Part shown: one piece after another, positions 34,750 to 44,059 of the stretch
Layout of the letters: every line of letters begins with the position of its first letter
Numbering within the stretch: position 1 is the first letter of the stretch
Assembly (NCBI GenBank): GCA_964462535.1
Contig: CAYWXV010000014.1
Coordinates: 16,960-80,959 of the forward strand
DNA length: 64,000 nt
DNA from: CAYWXV01 sp964462535
GTDB taxonomy: Bacteria; Bacteroidota; Ignavibacteria; OLB7
Direction of reading: 5' to 3'
The notes under the pieces: model-generated
Databases searched by the model: none
The model's input: the letters and a program-made list of their open reading frames with translations, nothing else
Told to the model about the DNA's origin: nothing
Made by a program: the position numbers and the translations under genes

Positions 34750-36600
34750 CTACAGGTACTTGGAAAGGAATCGCTCGATTGCACGGTGAACGTCGATGCG
34801 GTTCTCTTCGTTGTGGAAACCGTGCCCTTCGTCCGCATTGGCAATGTATTCCACGTCGACGCCCCGGTTCCGCAGCGCCTCAACGATCTGCTCCGATTCA
34901 TTGACGTTGACACGGGGATCATTGACCCCCTGAATCACCATCAATGGGGCAACGATCTTATCTACATGAAAAACAGGCGAGCGAGAACGCAAGAGGTCGG
35001 CGTCGGCGTCAGGGTTGCCAACCATTTCATACAAGATCTGTCGATGCGATTCCCAATAGGGTGGAAGCGTCTGCATGAAGGTGAAGAGGTTCGAAACGCC
35101 GACGTAGTCTATCCCGCACGCATAGAGGTCGGGCGTGAATGCGAGACCGGCCAGTGTCGCGTAACCACCGTAGCTGGCGCCGAAGATCGCTACTCGCTTT
35201 GGGTCTGCGATCCCTTGGTGCACCAGCCACGCCACACCATCGGAGATATCGTCCTGCATCGATAGGCCCCATTGTTTGAACGAGGCCTGGAGGAACTTCT
35301 TCCCAAATCCCGTTGAGCCGCGAAAGTTCATCTGGAGGACTCCGTAGCCACGGTTGGCAAGGAACTGCACACTCGGTTGGAATCCCCACGCGTCCCGAGC
35401 CCACGGTCCGCCGTGCGGGTACACGACGATCGGAATATTGCGACGGGGACTCCCCGGCGGGAGTGTGAGATATCCGTGAATCGTCAGGCCGTCGCGTGCG
35501 GTGTACGTGATCGGTTCCATCACGGCAAGTTGCTGCGGATGCAGCCAGGGACTGACGTCCCCAAGTTCTTCAAGCCGATCCTGTTCGCGATCGTAGAGGT
35601 AGAACGCCCCCAGCGATCGGTCACTGTACGTGCGAACGATCAAATGCTGCTCGTTCCGATCGAGGTCCACAACGACAACGTCCGTTCCGGGAAGAAGCTG
35701 CTGCAATCGAACCAGGATTTCTTCCCACTCGGAATCAAACGCATGAAGCTGCAACTTCCACGTCGTGTAGTGCGCCAACCGCAGGTTCTTCGTGAGCGGT
35801 GAATAACTCGCCCCCTCGACGTCAACCTCCGGGTGTTCGTAGATGACATCCAACTCACGTCCAGTCGCAAAATCAAAAACGACCAGTGCCATGCGATCTC
35901 GTCCTAGGTTCGACAGAGCATACGCATTCACATTATCGGGTGTGAAGCAAATCGGCGCAAGTGACTCGCGAAAGTTATTGGTGAGGACGGGGGTGAATTC
36001 GTCCGACTCGACTGCTCGATACAGCACCGTCGTGGTAACGCCATCAGTTGCGATTGCGACCCGAAGTTTCCCGTCATGATCTGTGATCCAGGAGTCGATG
36101 TTGCCCGGGTTCTCTGCGACAAGGGTCATCTCACCGTTCACGGTGTTAAGTCGATACACGTCAAACGTTCTTGGGTCGCGATTGTTGAGGCCGACGAGCA
36201 CATCCGTGTCGGACTGTTCTTCCAGGTCGTCAATCAGGCGCGCGCGCACGCCGGGGAAGGGGGTGAGATCTCGTCCTCCGCCCCCGGAGACGCTAACACT
36301 GAATAGGTGAAAATTCTCGTCCCCGCCGAAGTCACGAAGGTAGAGCAGCGTGTCGCTACCCTTCCACAGGATGGATGAAATGTCGCGCTCAGTCTCGGCG
36401 GTCAATCGAAGCTCACGATCCGACCGGAGGTCGCGAACGAAGATGTTCATCCGCTTCCCGTGGGGCTTCAGGTAGGCAAGACGCGTACCATCCGGTGAAA
36501 TCCTGTAGACGTTGACCTGGGGATTGCGGAAGAAGTCCTCAACGGGGATCTGTCCCGGAGCCGGCGCGATGTCTTGAGACGAAATATTGGTTGAGCTCAT
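34750..36600 (-). CDS. S9 family prolyl oligopeptidase-type serine peptidase
   Basis: A 616-aa peptidase with an N-terminal beta-propeller (about 20-365, YRISPDGTRLAYL and similar blades) and a C-terminal alpha/beta-hydrolase domain. The catalytic triad is S476 in GASYGGYA, D561 in GVNDPRVN and H593 in DEGHGF. It belongs to the dipeptidyl aminopeptidase/acylaminoacyl-peptidase group. No signal peptide is evident, so it should be cytoplasmic, cutting short peptides. The start at 36600 is preferred over the in-frame 36654. It is divergent from the Crp/Fnr gene and upstream of, but separated by a hairpin from, the narK operon. Confidence 0.9.
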   Translation of the reverse strand: MSSTNISSQDIAPAPGQIPVEDFFRNPQVNVYRISPDGTRLAYLKPHGKRMNIFVRDLRSDRELRLTAETERDISSILWKGSDTLLYLRDFGGDENFHLFSVSVSGGGGRDLTPFPGVRARLIDDLEEQSDTDVLVGLNNRDPRTFDVYRLNTVNGEMTLVAENPGNIDSWITDHDGKLRVAIATDGVTTTVLYRAVESDEFTPVLTNNFRESLAPICFTPDNVNAYALSNLGRDRMALVVFDFATGRELDVIYEHPEVDVEGASYSPLTKNLRLAHYTTWKLQLHAFDSEWEEILVRLQQLLPGTDVVVVDLDRNEQHLIVRTYSDRSLGAFYLYDREQDRLEELGDVSPWLHPQQLAVMEPITYTARDGLTIHGYLTLPPGSPRRNIPIVVYPHGGPWARDAWGFQPSVQFLANRGYGVLQMNFRGSTGFGKKFLQASFKQWGLSMQDDISDGVAWLVHQGIADPKRVAIFGASYGGYATLAGLAFTPDLYACGIDYVGVSNLFTFMQTLPPYWESHRQILYEMVGNPDADADLLRSRSPVFHVDKIVAPLMVIQGVNDPRVNVNESEQIVEALRNRGVDVEYIANADEGHGFHNEENRIDVHRAIERFLSKYL

Positions 36601-36726
36601 GATGGTTAGGTGAATCAAATAAATCGATCGACGAAGGCGGGCGCATCGATCCAAGACGCGCCCAATATCACGAATATCGTTTCAATGTCATAGTTGCCCC
36701 GGCCGCGGAGGTGGAATGTTCCGGAA

Positions 36727-36740
36727 CTGATATAGATCAT
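36727..36740. promoter_or_regulatory. FNR/DNR-like operator upstream of the Crp/Fnr gene
   Basis: CTGAT-ATAG-ATCAT contains the TGAT-N4-ATCA core, centred about 57 bases before the ATG of the regulator gene. A TAGTTTG string near 36764-36770 lies about where a -10 element would sit for a class II site. This suggests autoregulation. Confidence 0.5.
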
Positions 36741-36790
36741 AGACACCCGTCCAGTCGCCCCCTTAGTTTGCACACTATCGCTGGTAGCAG

Positions 36791-37435
36791 ATGAATCCCG
36801 AATCGACATCCCCATATAGCGGCTTTGAAGGCCCCGTTGTGCCCGACGACCTTCTCCGTTCACACAACGCAACGTTGTTGAATGTCGATCGCGGCAAGAC
36901 ACTCTTTGAACAGGGCGATCGGGCACTCTATTTCCACCAGGTGGTTGAGGGGCTGGTGAAGATGATCGTGACGAATGACCGCGGGCGTGAATTCGTACAG
37001 GGCTACTTCGCCGCCGGCCAGAGCTTCGGCGAGCCCCCCTTCTTCCTCCGCGGGGCATATCCCGCTTCCGCAATCACCGTCGAGCCGAGTGCAATCTATC
37101 GGATTCGGTACGAGGACTTCCTGCTGTTGCTCAGGTCAGAACCCAGGATATGCCTGCGCGTCACAGAGGTTCTGAGTGCCCGCCTCCTCTACAAGGCAAT
37201 GATGCTGGGAGAGATCGCAGTGGAAGAGGCTGAACACCGACTGTCAACGATTATTGAGTACTTCCGCGTAAACGACGGTGTGATGATGTCGGATGCGTTC
37301 CGTGTTCCTTTCACCAGGCAACAGTTGGCAGATATGACCGGCCTGCGCGTCGAGACCGTCATCAGGACCATCAAGGGTATGGAAGAGAAGGGGCTTCTTC
37401 GCATCGAGGATGGGAAGATCATCTGGCGCCCCTGA
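36791..37435 (+). CDS. Crp/Fnr family transcriptional regulator
   Basis: A 214-aa regulator with a cyclic-nucleotide-binding-like sensor domain (25-130), a dimer helix, and a C-terminal winged helix (about 150-212, TRQQLADMTGLRVETVIRTIKGMEEKGLL). In the recognition helix the glutamate and arginine of the FNR E-xx-SR contact set are kept (VETVIR), while the serine is isoleucine. The N-terminal cysteines needed for an oxygen-sensing 4Fe-4S cluster are absent; the only cysteine is near residue 120. It is therefore closer to DNR/NnrR-type, haem- or NO-responsive regulators. It is followed at once by the NO-damage repair gene ric. Confidence 0.9.
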   Translation: MNPESTSPYSGFEGPVVPDDLLRSHNATLLNVDRGKTLFEQGDRALYFHQVVEGLVKMIVTNDRGREFVQGYFAAGQSFGEPPFFLRGAYPASAITVEPSAIYRIRYEDFLLLLRSEPRICLRVTEVLSARLLYKAMMLGEIAVEEAEHRLSTIIEYFRVNDGVMMSDAFRVPFTRQQLADMTGLRVETVIRTIKGMEEKGLLRIEDGKIIWRP

Positions 37436-37469
37436 ATCGAATTCGACAACGGATGAACTGGAGCATACT

Positions 37470-38195
37470 ATGGACACCTCTGCGAACACAATCCGCGACA
37501 TCGTTACTTCCGACTTTCGAACGGCAGCCGTCTTCCAGAAATATGGGCTCGATTTCTGTTGCGGTGGGGGAGTAACCGTTGGCGAGGCTTGTGACGAGGC
37601 CGGACTCGATCGGCACCCGATCGAGCGCGAAATCCTGTCGGTACTCGACACTCCACGAGACGGCACACCAGATTTCAAGTCGTGGGAACTCGACTTCCTT
37701 GCCGATTACATTGTATCCAATCACCACTCCTACATCCGTCGCGTGCTTCCGGTCATGAGACATCATGCCGATAAGGTAGCGCGCGTTCATGGTGTTCGTC
37801 ATCCCGAAACCGTCGAGATCGCCAGCCTGTTCAACGAGCTTGCGAATGAGCTGGAGACTCACATGATGAAGGAGGAGGGCATTCTGTTTCCCTACGTCAA
37901 GACGTTGGTGGCCGCCGGTCGGCGAGGGGAACCCGTAGTCCCGCCAATGTTCGGGACAATTGGCAACCCAATCAATGTCATGGAGATAGAGCACGACGCC
38001 GCTGGTGAAGCACTCCACGAAATACGGCGCCTCAGCTCAGGCTACACGCTCCCTGATGATGCCTGCACGACCTACAGCGTCCTATATCAGGAACTGAGCG
38101 AGTTCGAGGCCGACCTCCATCGACACGTTCATCTCGAGAACAACATTCTCTTCCCACGGACGATCGAGCTGGAGCAAGAGTTGATGGGATCGTAG
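37470..38195 (+). CDS. ric: Iron-sulfur cluster repair di-iron protein RIC (YtfE/ScdA)
   Basis: A 241-aa protein that restores Fe-S clusters damaged by nitric oxide or peroxide. The N-terminal ScdA domain shows TIRDIVTSDFRTAAVFQKYGLDFCCGGG (shown here in outline only; cysteines 30 and 31). The C-terminal hemerythrin-like domain (about 80-235) carries the di-iron ligands in NHHSYIRR, ETHMMKEEGILFP, EHDAAGEAL and HVHLENNILFP. The ATG at 37470 has GGAG at good spacing. It begins 34 bases after the Crp/Fnr gene, so the two form an operon and the regulator probably senses NO-related stress. Confidence 0.94.
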   Translation: MDTSANTIRDIVTSDFRTAAVFQKYGLDFCCGGGVTVGEACDEAGLDRHPIEREILSVLDTPRDGTPDFKSWELDFLADYIVSNHHSYIRRVLPVMRHHADKVARVHGVRHPETVEIASLFNELANELETHMMKEEGILFPYVKTLVAAGRRGEPVVPPMFGTIGNPINVMEIEHDAAGEALHEIRRLSSGYTLPDDACTTYSVLYQELSEFEADLHRHVHLENNILFPRTIELEQELMGS

Positions 38196-38222
38196 GGAGT
38201 GCGGAGTCGCGGTAGAGTCGGG

Positions 38223-38978
38223 CTACGAGGTTGCGGCAATCCCCGCGACGACGACAACAGCGGCCAGAGTTTCGATGATGCCGATACGTTTCAACGGGAG
38301 CTCCTGCCAACGCTGGAGCTCCGCGTGTATTATTCCCAGTCGAACCCAGGCAAGCCCCATCGGAAGGAGGAGTGGAACGGGTGGTACGCCCAGCGCTGTG
38401 AGCGCTACGAGGGCCACGGTCGCACCAATGTGATACAGGACACCCGGACCTGCACCGACTGCACTCGTGATGCGGAGTCGCACGACAAAGATTGAGGCGC
38501 AGAACCAGGACGCAACCATCGCCCATGTTGACAGCAGGGCAAGGACTGTTGCGTCGGGGTTCGAGGTGAGGAGCGTCGCGGGCGTTATGAGAGTGGCAGC
38601 CAGGAATCCCGTGATCGACAGCGCGATCATTGACACCCGTCTGTGAACACCAATTCCGTAGACGATTGCAAGAACCAGTCCGAGTGCGGCGATGATGGCG
38701 ACGGGAGGTGTGCTCGCGATTATGACCCCGCCACCCGCGATGACGGAAACGGCAAGCAACGGAATCACGACCCGATCGTGTGTTTGAAGTCGAGGAATGC
38801 GTCCACCTATTCGGCTACGGAGCAGGTCGCGCGCGGGGGCAACCAGGAAGAGCGCGAGCGTCGTGACCACCAACAGGAGAATCGCTGCTCCCCAGTTGCG
38901 ATTGCGCGCAACGACCAGCCCGGTCAACCAACAGCTGGCGACGACGACGTATAATCCGTGTTCACGCGGGATCTTCAT
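38223..38978 (-). CDS. YwiC-like family membrane protein
   Basis: A 251-aa integral membrane protein with about eight hydrophobic helices. The family-defining REHG is at residues 5-8 (MKIPREHGLY), and the N-terminal WLTGLVVARN loop also fits. In Bacillus subtilis ywiC lies in the narK-fnr-nar region, and the same association recurs here beside narK, a Crp/Fnr regulator and ric, which supports a role connected with nitrate respiration. No activity is established for the family. The start at 38978 places REHG at the N-terminus as in homologues. Confidence 0.75.
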   Translation of the reverse strand: MKIPREHGLYVVVASCWLTGLVVARNRNWGAAILLLVVTTLALFLVAPARDLLRSRIGGRIPRLQTHDRVVIPLLAVSVIAGGGVIIASTPPVAIIAALGLVLAIVYGIGVHRRVSMIALSITGFLAATLITPATLLTSNPDATVLALLSTWAMVASWFCASIFVVRLRITSAVGAGPGVLYHIGATVALVALTALGVPPVPLLLPMGLAWVRLGIIHAELQRWQELPLKRIGIIETLAAVVVVAGIAATS

Positions 38979-39202
38979 TCGTTGCGACAATCTAGGAACC
39001 GACGAGGCGACGACGCGACCGGCCGGTTGAGTTTCCACACCTCGTGACAACTCTTCTCACTTGCGGAGGCGATGTTTGTCGCACGCACAGAAAGCGATGG
39101 TCGTCTATACGCAGCGAGCGGCGGTCCGCCTACGCGACCTCCAACCGTTGCCCCCCCGGCAGGCGACTCAAGTTTAACCTCCGACTCCCCACCTGCTTGA
39201 TC

Positions 39203-39844
39203 ATGGACTCCCTACTTGCCGACATGCGCCGCGACTACAGTGCCCGCGAATTGAATGAGGCAGATGTTGACCCCGATCCAATCAATCAGTTCCGGACGTG
39301 GTTCCAGGAGGCAGTTGCGACCGAGGTGCTTGACCCAAACGCAATGGCGCTCGCGACTGCCGGTCGGGATGGCAGGCCCGCTGTTCGAATTGTGCTGTTG
39401 AAGGAGATCAGCCATGGCGGCTTCGTGTTCTTTACCAACTACGAGAGCAGCAAGGGGAGGGACCTCCTGGAGAATCCGTATGCGTCCCTCTGTTTCTGGT
39501 GGGGTGAGTTGATGCGACAGGTGCGAATAGAAGGAAAGGTGGAGCGTGTTCTATCTGAAGAATCCGATGCCTATTTCGCCAGTCGTCCACTGGAGAGTCG
39601 CCTGGCGGCCTGGGCTTCGGATCAGAGTAGCGTCATTGCCGACCGACCCGTTCTGGAACACCGTATGCAGAAGATGAAGGAATGCTACGCGGACGAAGAC
39701 GTTCCTCGACCGCCATACTGGGGTGGGTATCGCTTGATCGCCGACTCGATCGAGTTTTGGCAGGGACGCCCCAGTCGTCTTCACGATCGCCTGCAGTACC
39801 GAATGCAGGACGGAACGTGGACGATGCGTCGACTGGCCCCGTAA
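39203..39844 (+). CDS. pdxH: Pyridoxamine 5'-phosphate oxidase
   Basis: A 213-aa FMN enzyme that oxidises PNP or PMP to pyridoxal 5'-phosphate. Family hallmarks: N-terminal MRRDYSARELNEADVDPDPINQF, the FMN-binding VRIVLLKEISHGGFVFFTNYESSKG, CFWWGELMRQVRIEGKVE, and the C-terminal PxWGGYRL and FWQGRPSRLHDRL PLP-site motifs (here PPYWGGYRL). The ATG at 39203 is correct by length; upstream in-frame sequence is not protein-like. The gene stands alone, divergent from the YwiC-like gene and convergent with lpxH. Confidence 0.96.
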   Translation: MDSLLADMRRDYSARELNEADVDPDPINQFRTWFQEAVATEVLDPNAMALATAGRDGRPAVRIVLLKEISHGGFVFFTNYESSKGRDLLENPYASLCFWWGELMRQVRIEGKVERVLSEESDAYFASRPLESRLAAWASDQSSVIADRPVLEHRMQKMKECYADEDVPRPPYWGGYRLIADSIEFWQGRPSRLHDRLQYRMQDGTWTMRRLAP

Positions 39845-39968
39845 GGTCACACCGGAGTCGGCAGTCTTGCGCGTCTCATCGTAACGTCGACGGCGCCATC
39901 ACACTACGCGTGTCGGCAGGGCGACGCTGTCAGGTGCCCCCGTGTCCACAATAGCCGTCTGGAACGGG

Positions 39969-40718
39969 TCACAACTCGTCCGCAATGTCTCGCATTTCAA
40001 GACAGTCCTCGCTCAGGGCCAGGTACTGCCTCTCGGCCCCCAGCCAGCTTCCCAGGTTGACGTATGTACCGCCGTCATAGTCCACTCGTTTGACCTTGTG
40101 ACTATGACCCATTACCACCAGCTCGAACCCCTCCTCTAGAATCTTCCGCTCGGCGAACGCGTGGAGTCCATCCGATTCCCCCGGACGTTCGCCCGCATAG
40201 TGCTTCCTGTTGGTGTAATCTCGACTTCGATGTGAGGCCCTTGCCGCAACGCCGATACCGATATCAGGGTGAATCATCCGGAAAGCGAACCGGGATACCC
40301 TGTTCCGGAGAACCTTCTTGAGTATCAGATACCCCGTGTCGTTGAAGGCCTTCCCATCACCATGTGAGATGTAGCAACGTTTCCCCGCCATCGTGATAGG
40401 CAGGTCGTCGTGGTGCACGGTCACTCCCAATTCCACTTGAAAGAAATCGCGATGCCCGAAATCGTGATTGCCGATGACATAGTCGATAGGTATGCCGGCG
40501 TCGATAACGGATGCCAGGGCCCCCAACGTCCGGACAAAGCCCCGCGGGATGACTGTTCTGTAGTCGAACCAGTAGTCGAAAAGATCGCCGACAATGAAGA
40601 GACGCTCGATACGATCCCTTCTGCACTTTGCAAGAAAGCCGACGACGGCCTCCTCGCGCTCACGAGAAGCCTCGGGCGTACCCAGCCCGAGATGAACGTC
40701 GGAGAATAAGTAGATCAC
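39969..40718 (-). CDS. lpxH: UDP-2,3-diacylglucosamine diphosphatase (LpxH-like metallophosphoesterase)
   Basis: A 249-aa calcineurin-type phosphoesterase. The metal ligands are all visible: SDVHLG at the N-terminus, GDLFDYWFDY, GNHDFGH, HGDG and GHSHKVKR. GDLFDYWFDY and the RASHRSRDY segment fit the LpxH/LpxH2 branch of lipid A synthesis, which removes UMP from UDP-diacylglucosamine at the inner membrane. It starts with GTG one base after the stop of a large secreted-protein gene, so it is probably translated by coupling. Confidence 0.88.
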   Translation of the reverse strand: MIYLFSDVHLGLGTPEASREREEAVVGFLAKCRRDRIERLFIVGDLFDYWFDYRTVIPRGFVRTLGALASVIDAGIPIDYVIGNHDFGHRDFFQVELGVTVHHDDLPITMAGKRCYISHGDGKAFNDTGYLILKKVLRNRVSRFAFRMIHPDIGIGVAARASHRSRDYTNRKHYAGERPGESDGLHAFAERKILEEGFELVVMGHSHKVKRVDYDGGTYVNLGSWLGAERQYLALSEDCLEMRDIADEL

Positions 40719-40719
40719 G

Positions 40720-43692
40720 TCAGCGAAAGAGGGTAAACGTTGCCGTCATGGCGTCGCCCGAGTCAGTCGTCAAACGGACGACGTACAAGCCCTGACTGAG
40801 ACTCGATGTCTCGACGGGATACGAAGTCAGGCCCGTCCCTAACGTTCCATCGTGCACGAGCCGGATGCGCCGACCCAGTTGATCGAAAATCTCCACGCGG
40901 GCCGATCCCGACCGCGCCATTGCCACATCGACGACGCACCGATCTGTCACGACGTTTGGCCGAACGGAGAGTGCACACATCTCGATGCGCGTATCATCCG
41001 CGGACGCACTTGGATCGACGGCAAGATCGACCGCGAACCAGACGGCGTGCGTCTGGCGTTGGTCGATGGTCGCGCTGATTCCGTTCCCCTTTCGGACGAC
41101 GCGAATCGGGTCGCCCAGCGGCCGGCCCGTCGAGTCGAGCGGTTGGATGTTCGCAACGTTCACACTGTCGGCAGGCCGGAAATTCAGTCTGACCTGGACC
41201 GGATCTACGACCATCGGTCCGCTCCCCCAGATGTCGGCGTACGACGAATCGACCCAACGCATCCCCTGTCGTTCGGCGCGCGAGACGATTGTGAGAAACG
41301 ACCTGCCGGGCTGATCCAGTCGATTCGCTGTGTCAGTAGCCGCCCAGAGTATCGTGGCCGTTTCGTTGACAGTGAGAAGCGTGATGTCCAGGTTTCGGAG
41401 AGCGATACCCCCTGCACGATAAAGACTGCCACTCGCGCCTTGAACACGAGGTGCATCGATCTGAATGTCCCCGCGTTGAAACTCCCAGAGGATCTCTCGT
41501 GTGTCCGATTGCACTTCGCCAGGCACACCAGAGGGGAATCCGAGGTCGGGTAACTGAGAGAACTCACTGGCGTTCGTCGAGTCAATGACGATCCGGTAAA
41601 GGGCAGGACCGAATCCAGGGAACCCGCCCGGCACACCATAGTACCCCCAGAGAGGCTCGAACCGCGGGTAGAGCCGAACCTGCCTCGAGGTCCGTTGAAG
41701 CGCCAGAGTGGTGGTCGCCTGCTTCAATAGACTATTACGGAGCATCAGGGCAGCGACGGGCGACATCGCTTCGATTACAGGATTGTATCGCCCGTCGTAG
41801 TGTCTAAGGGAGTCTACAGCGTGTGACGGGCGTATCGTTCCCTCATCAGTGTATTTCTCGATCGTCACACCATCCCAACCCTGATGCAACGCGTACGCGG
41901 GCATCATGGTCATCGATTCTGCCTGATACCGATTTGGGTATGGATGACTGAAGTGTGCAAGGAAGGGAATGTTCTTGCGGGTCAGTCCGGCCAGGCTGAA
42001 CAGAGCTCCGGCGTATTCTGCCCTGAGCGGTGAGTAGTTGAAGACCTGCCATGGGTGGTCGTTTGCAAAGACATAGTCCCAGTACCCCGTCCCCGATATC
42101 ACCTGACTCGAACCACTGACATCGTTCTCGAGGAACCCGGACGCCCAGTAGTTGGACGCGCCCGTGGTCAATTGGCGGGCACCGATCGAATCTCGCACGT
42201 ATGACATCATGCCCTCCAGATACGATCGCTCCAGGCCGAGGTAGAAGTCAGTCTGATCAATCAGACGCTGTTCCGTGACCGCATAGTTCGCGTCGTGTCT
42301 CCAGGGAATCCTTGCAACGTTCACGCCCTCGAGTGACTCGTTCGCAGTCAAACCGACCAGGGGAATCTCGCGGAGCACGATATCGTCGAGGAGCAGGTCA
42401 CCATCGACCTCACCGAAATAGAAGATCAGATTGGCTGGAGCGGACGATGAAATCGGGACATGAAAGGAGCGTGAGTATTCACTCCACCATGGAGTGACGT
42501 CGAAGCTCGCACTAAGGCCCGCACCGAGGCCGGATTCACTGTTGTATGTATTGACGATGAGCCTGCGGCCGGTTGGGTTTGAACACTTGGCCTTGAAGGA
42601 GAGAGTATATGCCTTGCCGAATTGAAGTGGAACAAACTCCCTCATGTAGCCTGTGTAGATATTGCCCTGCGTGCCCCGAACGCGAAGCTTGGCGGCGAGT
42701 ATCCCTTCGGGCGTGGAGTCGGCCTGCGTGAGGATCGTGGTGACGTTGGTGCCATCGTACCCTTGAATTTCCCAGAAGCGGTCGAACTCCCCTTCGAAGC
42801 CCCCTTCGGAAACCACGTTAGGGCCACCGCTGTCGGGTACCGCCGACTTCCAGGCGCTCGTCAATGCAGCGGTGTTTCCGTAACGACGCGTCAGATAGTC
42901 AATCCACAGCGTGTCAAGTCTTCGGCTGTGCCTCCACGAGAACCCGTACTGGCCCGATCTGTACTCAGTGTAGTTGATACGGTAGAGCGAGATCAAGCTC
43001 CCTTCGTGAGCCATCTCGAGCACTGCAATCCCGGGTTCATTCTTGTAGGCGTTGCCAGTGAAGGGGTTCACGTGATCGAGGATGGCGCGGGCAACGACTC
43101 GATGCACCTGAGCGGCCCCTGGATAGAGATAGTTGAGCGACTTGTCCAGGTAGAGGGCGCTGTCTGCGTCACCGCCCAGGTCGCCCGAGGTTGGTACCCG
43201 TGCCGACTGCAATGGCAGGTAGACGTAGATGCCGTTCTCGAACAACTGCGCCACGAACCAGTCAAACCGGCGCATACGCCCAGCGTGAATTGATCGGAAG
43301 CCGTTTGCGTCGTCCAGGATCGTGACGTCGGGCGTTAGCCATCCATAAGCATGGTCGAAATAGCGCAGGCGGACGAGGTTGACTCCGATCTTCCGAAGGT
43401 GGCGCGCCGTTGCCATGGCGGTGGCACTGTCGGGAAAGCATGCACCAGCTTCCAACGTGGTTCCGAAGAACCGGGCGGGGGTGCCGTCAGAAAATCGGAG
43501 GCGCCCGTTGGGCGAGCGCTCGATAAAGCCATTGGTGCCAGCGCGCTCCCGCGGGAACGACGGTAACCAGGACGATTCCGTTGTGTCGAGAGGATCAACC
43601 CCGTACGCAACACCGTTCTCGATGCCGATCGTTTGCGACTTTGCAACGAGCAATGGGGCCAGCAGGAGTACGACGGTAATGATTCGCTTCAT
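40720..43692 (-). CDS. Large secreted glycoside-hydrolase-like protein with carbohydrate-binding and T9SS sorting domains
   Basis: A 990-aa exported protein. After a signal peptide (IITVVLLLAPLLVAKSQ) comes a TIM-barrel-like glycosidase region (about 35-345, with FFGTTLEAGACFP, LRKIGVNLVRLRYFDHAYG, and KNEPGIAVLEMAHEGS, where NEPG/E resembles the acid/base site of GH-A enzymes). A beta-sandwich module resembling CBM4/9 follows (about 350-480), then a second barrel-related part and a C-terminal T9SS sorting domain (RVEIFDQLGRRIRLV through LFR). The substrate is unknown. The start at 43692 gives the signal peptide a proper N-terminus. It is coupled to lpxH. Confidence 0.8.
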   Translation of the reverse strand: MKRIITVVLLLAPLLVAKSQTIGIENGVAYGVDPLDTTESSWLPSFPRERAGTNGFIERSPNGRLRFSDGTPARFFGTTLEAGACFPDSATAMATARHLRKIGVNLVRLRYFDHAYGWLTPDVTILDDANGFRSIHAGRMRRFDWFVAQLFENGIYVYLPLQSARVPTSGDLGGDADSALYLDKSLNYLYPGAAQVHRVVARAILDHVNPFTGNAYKNEPGIAVLEMAHEGSLISLYRINYTEYRSGQYGFSWRHSRRLDTLWIDYLTRRYGNTAALTSAWKSAVPDSGGPNVVSEGGFEGEFDRFWEIQGYDGTNVTTILTQADSTPEGILAAKLRVRGTQGNIYTGYMREFVPLQFGKAYTLSFKAKCSNPTGRRLIVNTYNSESGLGAGLSASFDVTPWWSEYSRSFHVPISSSAPANLIFYFGEVDGDLLLDDIVLREIPLVGLTANESLEGVNVARIPWRHDANYAVTEQRLIDQTDFYLGLERSYLEGMMSYVRDSIGARQLTTGASNYWASGFLENDVSGSSQVISGTGYWDYVFANDHPWQVFNYSPLRAEYAGALFSLAGLTRKNIPFLAHFSHPYPNRYQAESMTMMPAYALHQGWDGVTIEKYTDEGTIRPSHAVDSLRHYDGRYNPVIEAMSPVAALMLRNSLLKQATTTLALQRTSRQVRLYPRFEPLWGYYGVPGGFPGFGPALYRIVIDSTNASEFSQLPDLGFPSGVPGEVQSDTREILWEFQRGDIQIDAPRVQGASGSLYRAGGIALRNLDITLLTVNETATILWAATDTANRLDQPGRSFLTIVSRAERQGMRWVDSSYADIWGSGPMVVDPVQVRLNFRPADSVNVANIQPLDSTGRPLGDPIRVVRKGNGISATIDQRQTHAVWFAVDLAVDPSASADDTRIEMCALSVRPNVVTDRCVVDVAMARSGSARVEIFDQLGRRIRLVHDGTLGTGLTSYPVETSSLSQGLYVVRLTTDSGDAMTATFTLFR

Positions 43693-44059
43693 GGAGTGTC
43701 TGCTTTCTCTCTGGGTTGGCGTTCTGGGACCGAAGAAGATACGAGAATGGGGGGTTGGCACGGTCGGATCGATGCCGCCCATGGTGACTGGCTGGACCAT
43801 GCGGCTGACGGGAATGAACCACTGCAAATGGGGACGCCGGTCCCCCTTTCATCCACATCCAATTGTTGGCCGTTCGTATCGGTTTCGTCTTATATTGTCG
43901 CCCCGACCCAATCGAAGACCGTGTTGGCAGATGTCCCTCCGACCACCCCCTCCCGGGGGATGGGTCCCGCTCCTGCATGATGGCTGCCCCTCGGCTTCGT
44001 TCCCCGCAAGCAAACGGATCGTTTGAACTGAAGACCATTCAATTCGAGAGGATAACCCG
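43693..44059. other. Divergent promoter region between the glycosidase-like gene and yejA
   Basis: This 367-base stretch carries no gene that I can support. It contains a 6-bp GGGGAC/GTCCCC hairpin at 43830-43845 followed by a short T-run, and an AT-richer CTTATATTGTC string near 43890 that could be part of a promoter for the ABC operon. Nothing else stands out. Confidence 0.45.
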
